From: Heterodera schachtii
Lineage: Eukaryota > Nematoda > Chromadorea > Rhabditida > Heteroderidae
Assembly (NCBI GenBank): GCA_023374025.1
Contig: SIJG01000114.1
Span: forward strand, 156,322 to 220,321
DNA: 64,000 nucleotides
Reading direction: 5' to 3'
The position numbers were made by a program, and so were the translations under genes. The notes under the pieces are model-generated. The model was not told where the DNA came from. It saw nothing but the letters and a program-made list of their open reading frames with translations, and did not search any database. Of the stretch, positions 61,560 through 64,000 are shown piece after piece; position 1 is the stretch's first letter, and each line of letters opens with the position of its first letter.

Positions 61560-61840
61560 CACATAACCAAATTCGGGCGTTGAATCCGAATGTAGCCATA
61601 AATCTGTCTTATCTTTTCAACCTGAGCTTGTACTGCTACAACTCAGTGCATGAAGTTGGAGCTGTACAGGCAGTCAATGTGACGCAGAGTTCAAATCTAA
61701 GGCCATATTCGGACTCAGAGTTCAGTGTTGTGTTTTCATATCGTATTACAAAAAATTTTAGCGGTGGTTCCGAAAAATGCGATTTTCCGAGACCATTGTC
61801 AAACTCGACTCTCCATAATTCCATTATTAGAAATTAAAAG
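61560..61840. other. GC-raised island with overlapping frames on both strands
   Basis: A sharply bounded stretch of normal composition. The plus frame (61580-61837, 85 codons) and the minus frame (61824-61636, 62 codons) are both open and both look coding-like (minus: SESEYGLRFELCVTLTAC). Which, if either, is real cannot be decided. Sharp edges and repeated ATTCGG/CCGAAT and GTACAG-type motifs suggest a fragment of a mobile element. No family is named. Confidence 0.35.
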
Positions 61841-63299
61841 TTTTTTCGAGATTATCTCTTGCCTAAAAAATGGCAACATGTTATCGATAATAATGGTAAT
61901 TATTTTGAATCAGGATAAAAAATTAATTTTCTTCAGAAAAAGAAGGCCGAAACAACAATGTTCCACCCTAAGTAATTTAAATAATTAAATGCATCCGAAT
62001 CTAGGGAATACATTATAATTAAATTAGAATATGAACCCAAATATTACAACAGCTTTTTAGAAAAAAAAAATTGAATATTTCAAATGATGAAATCGAAAAA
62101 CATTTAATTTCATTAAATAATAATTCATATTACAAAAAATTACGACATGTTCGCGTTCACGGAAGCAATATTACGAACGAACAGAACAACTTTTTTACAA
62201 AAAAAATATTCCAATTATCTAACATTAATAAATATTCATTACATATTCAGATATAAATATTTTTTTAAGAAAATTCAGCAAATCTACAATTAAAAGAACG
62301 GATTATTTAAAAAAAATAAATTACAATAATCTTTTATACATAGAATAACAAAATATTTAGAAAAATAAGCTTTTTTAAAATAATATGCAAAAGAATTTTA
62401 AAAAAAGATTTTGACAAAAAAATAAAAGCAATTTTATTGATATGACTATTTAAAAATACAAAATTCTAAAATTAAATATAAAAAATATAATATATATTTT
62501 AAGGTGATGAAAGAAACATTTTTTTAAAATAAATTATTTATTCCAAAACAAAACATCACGACATTTCTACTGAAACTCAATCTTTTACGCAAACAGAACA
62601 ATATTTAATTAAAAAATGTTAATTACTATTATAATAAATTTGCATCTTTAAAATTACTAAGTAAAGAGAAAAAAATTTACAATAATTATTCCAAATGTAA
62701 ATTTTTTTTAACTAAAATGACAAAATGATAATTTAAATAAACAATAACAAAATAAATCGTCAACATTCTCTACTTCTGGAAATCGCAATGAAAGTCGAGA
62801 TGTAAATTCATAGCATTCAATATTCTTTTAAAGTATTAAAATCCCAAAAATGCTAAATTTATTTAAAATAATTATTAATAATAATTCATATTACAAAACA
62901 TACGAATGATCGCCTTCACGGAAGCAATATTCACCAACTGAACAAGTTTATTTAAAAAATATTCCAATTATCTTAAATTAATAAATATTAATTACATATA
63001 AAACTGTAAATATTTTTTTTAAAGGAAATCGAGCAAATCTGTAATAAAAAGCAATGGGTTATTTAAACAAATAAAACTTACACTAATCTCATTATATACA
63101 AGAAGAGAAAAATATTTTGAAAATAAGCTTTTTAAAAATAATATGCAAAAAAAAATTTAAAATATCCAAAAATAAATCATTAAATTTTGTAATTAAGAAC
63201 CCTAAATAATTCATTTTATTATTAATTTCCAACCTCTCTATGCTTAGAACAAATCACTCAAGTTAGACTAGAACAATCTAATAAATTATCAAATTTACA
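61841..63299. other. A+T-rich, nothing seen
   Basis: Short frames only. Segments near 62080-62260 and 62875-63020 resemble one another (AATAATTCATATTACAAAA, TTCACGGAAGCAATATT and TTATCTAA-ATTAATAAATATT in order), indicating a local diverged duplication of about 150 bp. Confidence 0.5.
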
Positions 63300-63480
63300 A
63301 ATGTTTGATATAAATTATGGGACAAAATTTCAAAAAATTTCGTTATGTTTCAAAAAGTTATGGCCAAAAATATTTTAAAACCTGGTTGCTTATGTACTTT
63401 TGGCCATAACTTTGTTTGATCTTGACAAAATTTTTTGAATTTTGTAGGCTAATAGAGAATTGTTAGGGATATTGAATGAT
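63300..63480. mobile_element. Small foldback related to the 41484 element
   Basis: ACAAAATTTCAAAAAATTTCG ... AAAGTTATGGCCAAAA is mirrored by TTTTGGCCATAACTTTG ... CAAAATTTTTTGAATTTTGT, with a short central loop. It shares the AAATTTCAAAAAATTTCGTT core with 41610-41640 and 14250-14270. Confidence 0.65.
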
Positions 63481-64000
63481 TTCATGAATTTAAAATAATA
63501 ATTTTTTTTTATCAATTTTTAGTGAATATAGCGCAAAAAGAAACAAAATGAAGAATAAGCGTGCTTTAAATATAGCAAAAATTAACCAAAAATTAATCTT
63601 TTAACAATTTGGCAACACAACATGACCAATATACATTATTAACGGCAAATTAATCATATAAATTTCTACCAAAAAACTGCGCAATATTCATGAGTTAATT
63701 AATTATATGTTTAAATTTTGTTCAGAATTATTAATTTAATTAATTGATTTTATGCAAAAACATATGAGAAAAAGATTAGTATAAAATATTAAACAAGATT
63801 AAAAAATCCTTCATTTCCAAAAGAACCCAGACAGACAGAAGTCATTTTCTTGCCAATTGGTCAAAAAAAAAAAGATTTTTATAGCGTTAATTTGTTGTAT
63901 ATATAAGTTAATATAAGATAAAAAACTTAATATTAATATACATATTGATATTAGTCATACCTATTAATATTTAATTAAATTTATGAAATAAATTAAATAA
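63481..64000. other. A+T-rich, nothing seen
   Basis: No coding frame or repeat boundary is recognised up to the window end. Confidence 0.5.

Overview
The window is an extremely A+T-rich piece of a eukaryotic nuclear genome with one gene-bearing island. Introns inferred from reading frames are very short (46-63 nt) and end in TTTCAG-like acceptors, which fits a nematode. The interspersed repeats have the flavour of plant-parasitic (tylenchid) nematodes, but species and even order are inference, not shown.

Layout. 1-9180 is repeat-derived A-rich DNA with no gene I can support. About 9230-15470 is an island of near-normal base composition. Its left part (9660-12172, minus strand) is a compact cluster: a 243-codon Cys-containing protein, a viral-type genome-packaging P-loop ATPase whose frame is broken just before the P-loop, a 54-codon basic/hydrophobic protein that overlaps the ATPase end, a 172-codon protein with 16 consecutive prolines, and an acidic protein of about 90 codons. 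A promoter-like interval with duplicated GCTCCGCC/GACAGTTCG modules separates this cluster from a divergent plus-strand gene with a 48-nt intron (12365-12861). The best reading is a remnant or divergent relative of an endogenous mid-size DNA virus (Maverick/Polinton, adintovirus or Polinton-like virus type). No DNA polymerase B, integrase, protease or recognisable capsid gene is present here.

The right part of the island holds a minus-strand spliced locus (13072-13707, perhaps reaching 15118) with secreted-protein features and an in-frame stop. A Foldback-like element (13827-15023) sits upstream: its inverted arms carry 26-bp minisatellite arrays and it is flanked by a 9-bp direct repeat. The right edge (15199-15472) has three short-loop hairpins and iterated GATCACT motifs.

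From about 15480 to 64000 I see no convincing gene. This DNA contains a young tandem array of a 4.68-kb unit (two full copies plus one internally deleted copy, 18999-30236), two small inverted-repeat elements with clear ends (17563-17835 and 41484-41854), other foldbacks and palindromic repeats, low-complexity patches and many diverged same-orientation repeat pairs. Much of the desert looks like an eroded mosaic of a few related repeat families.
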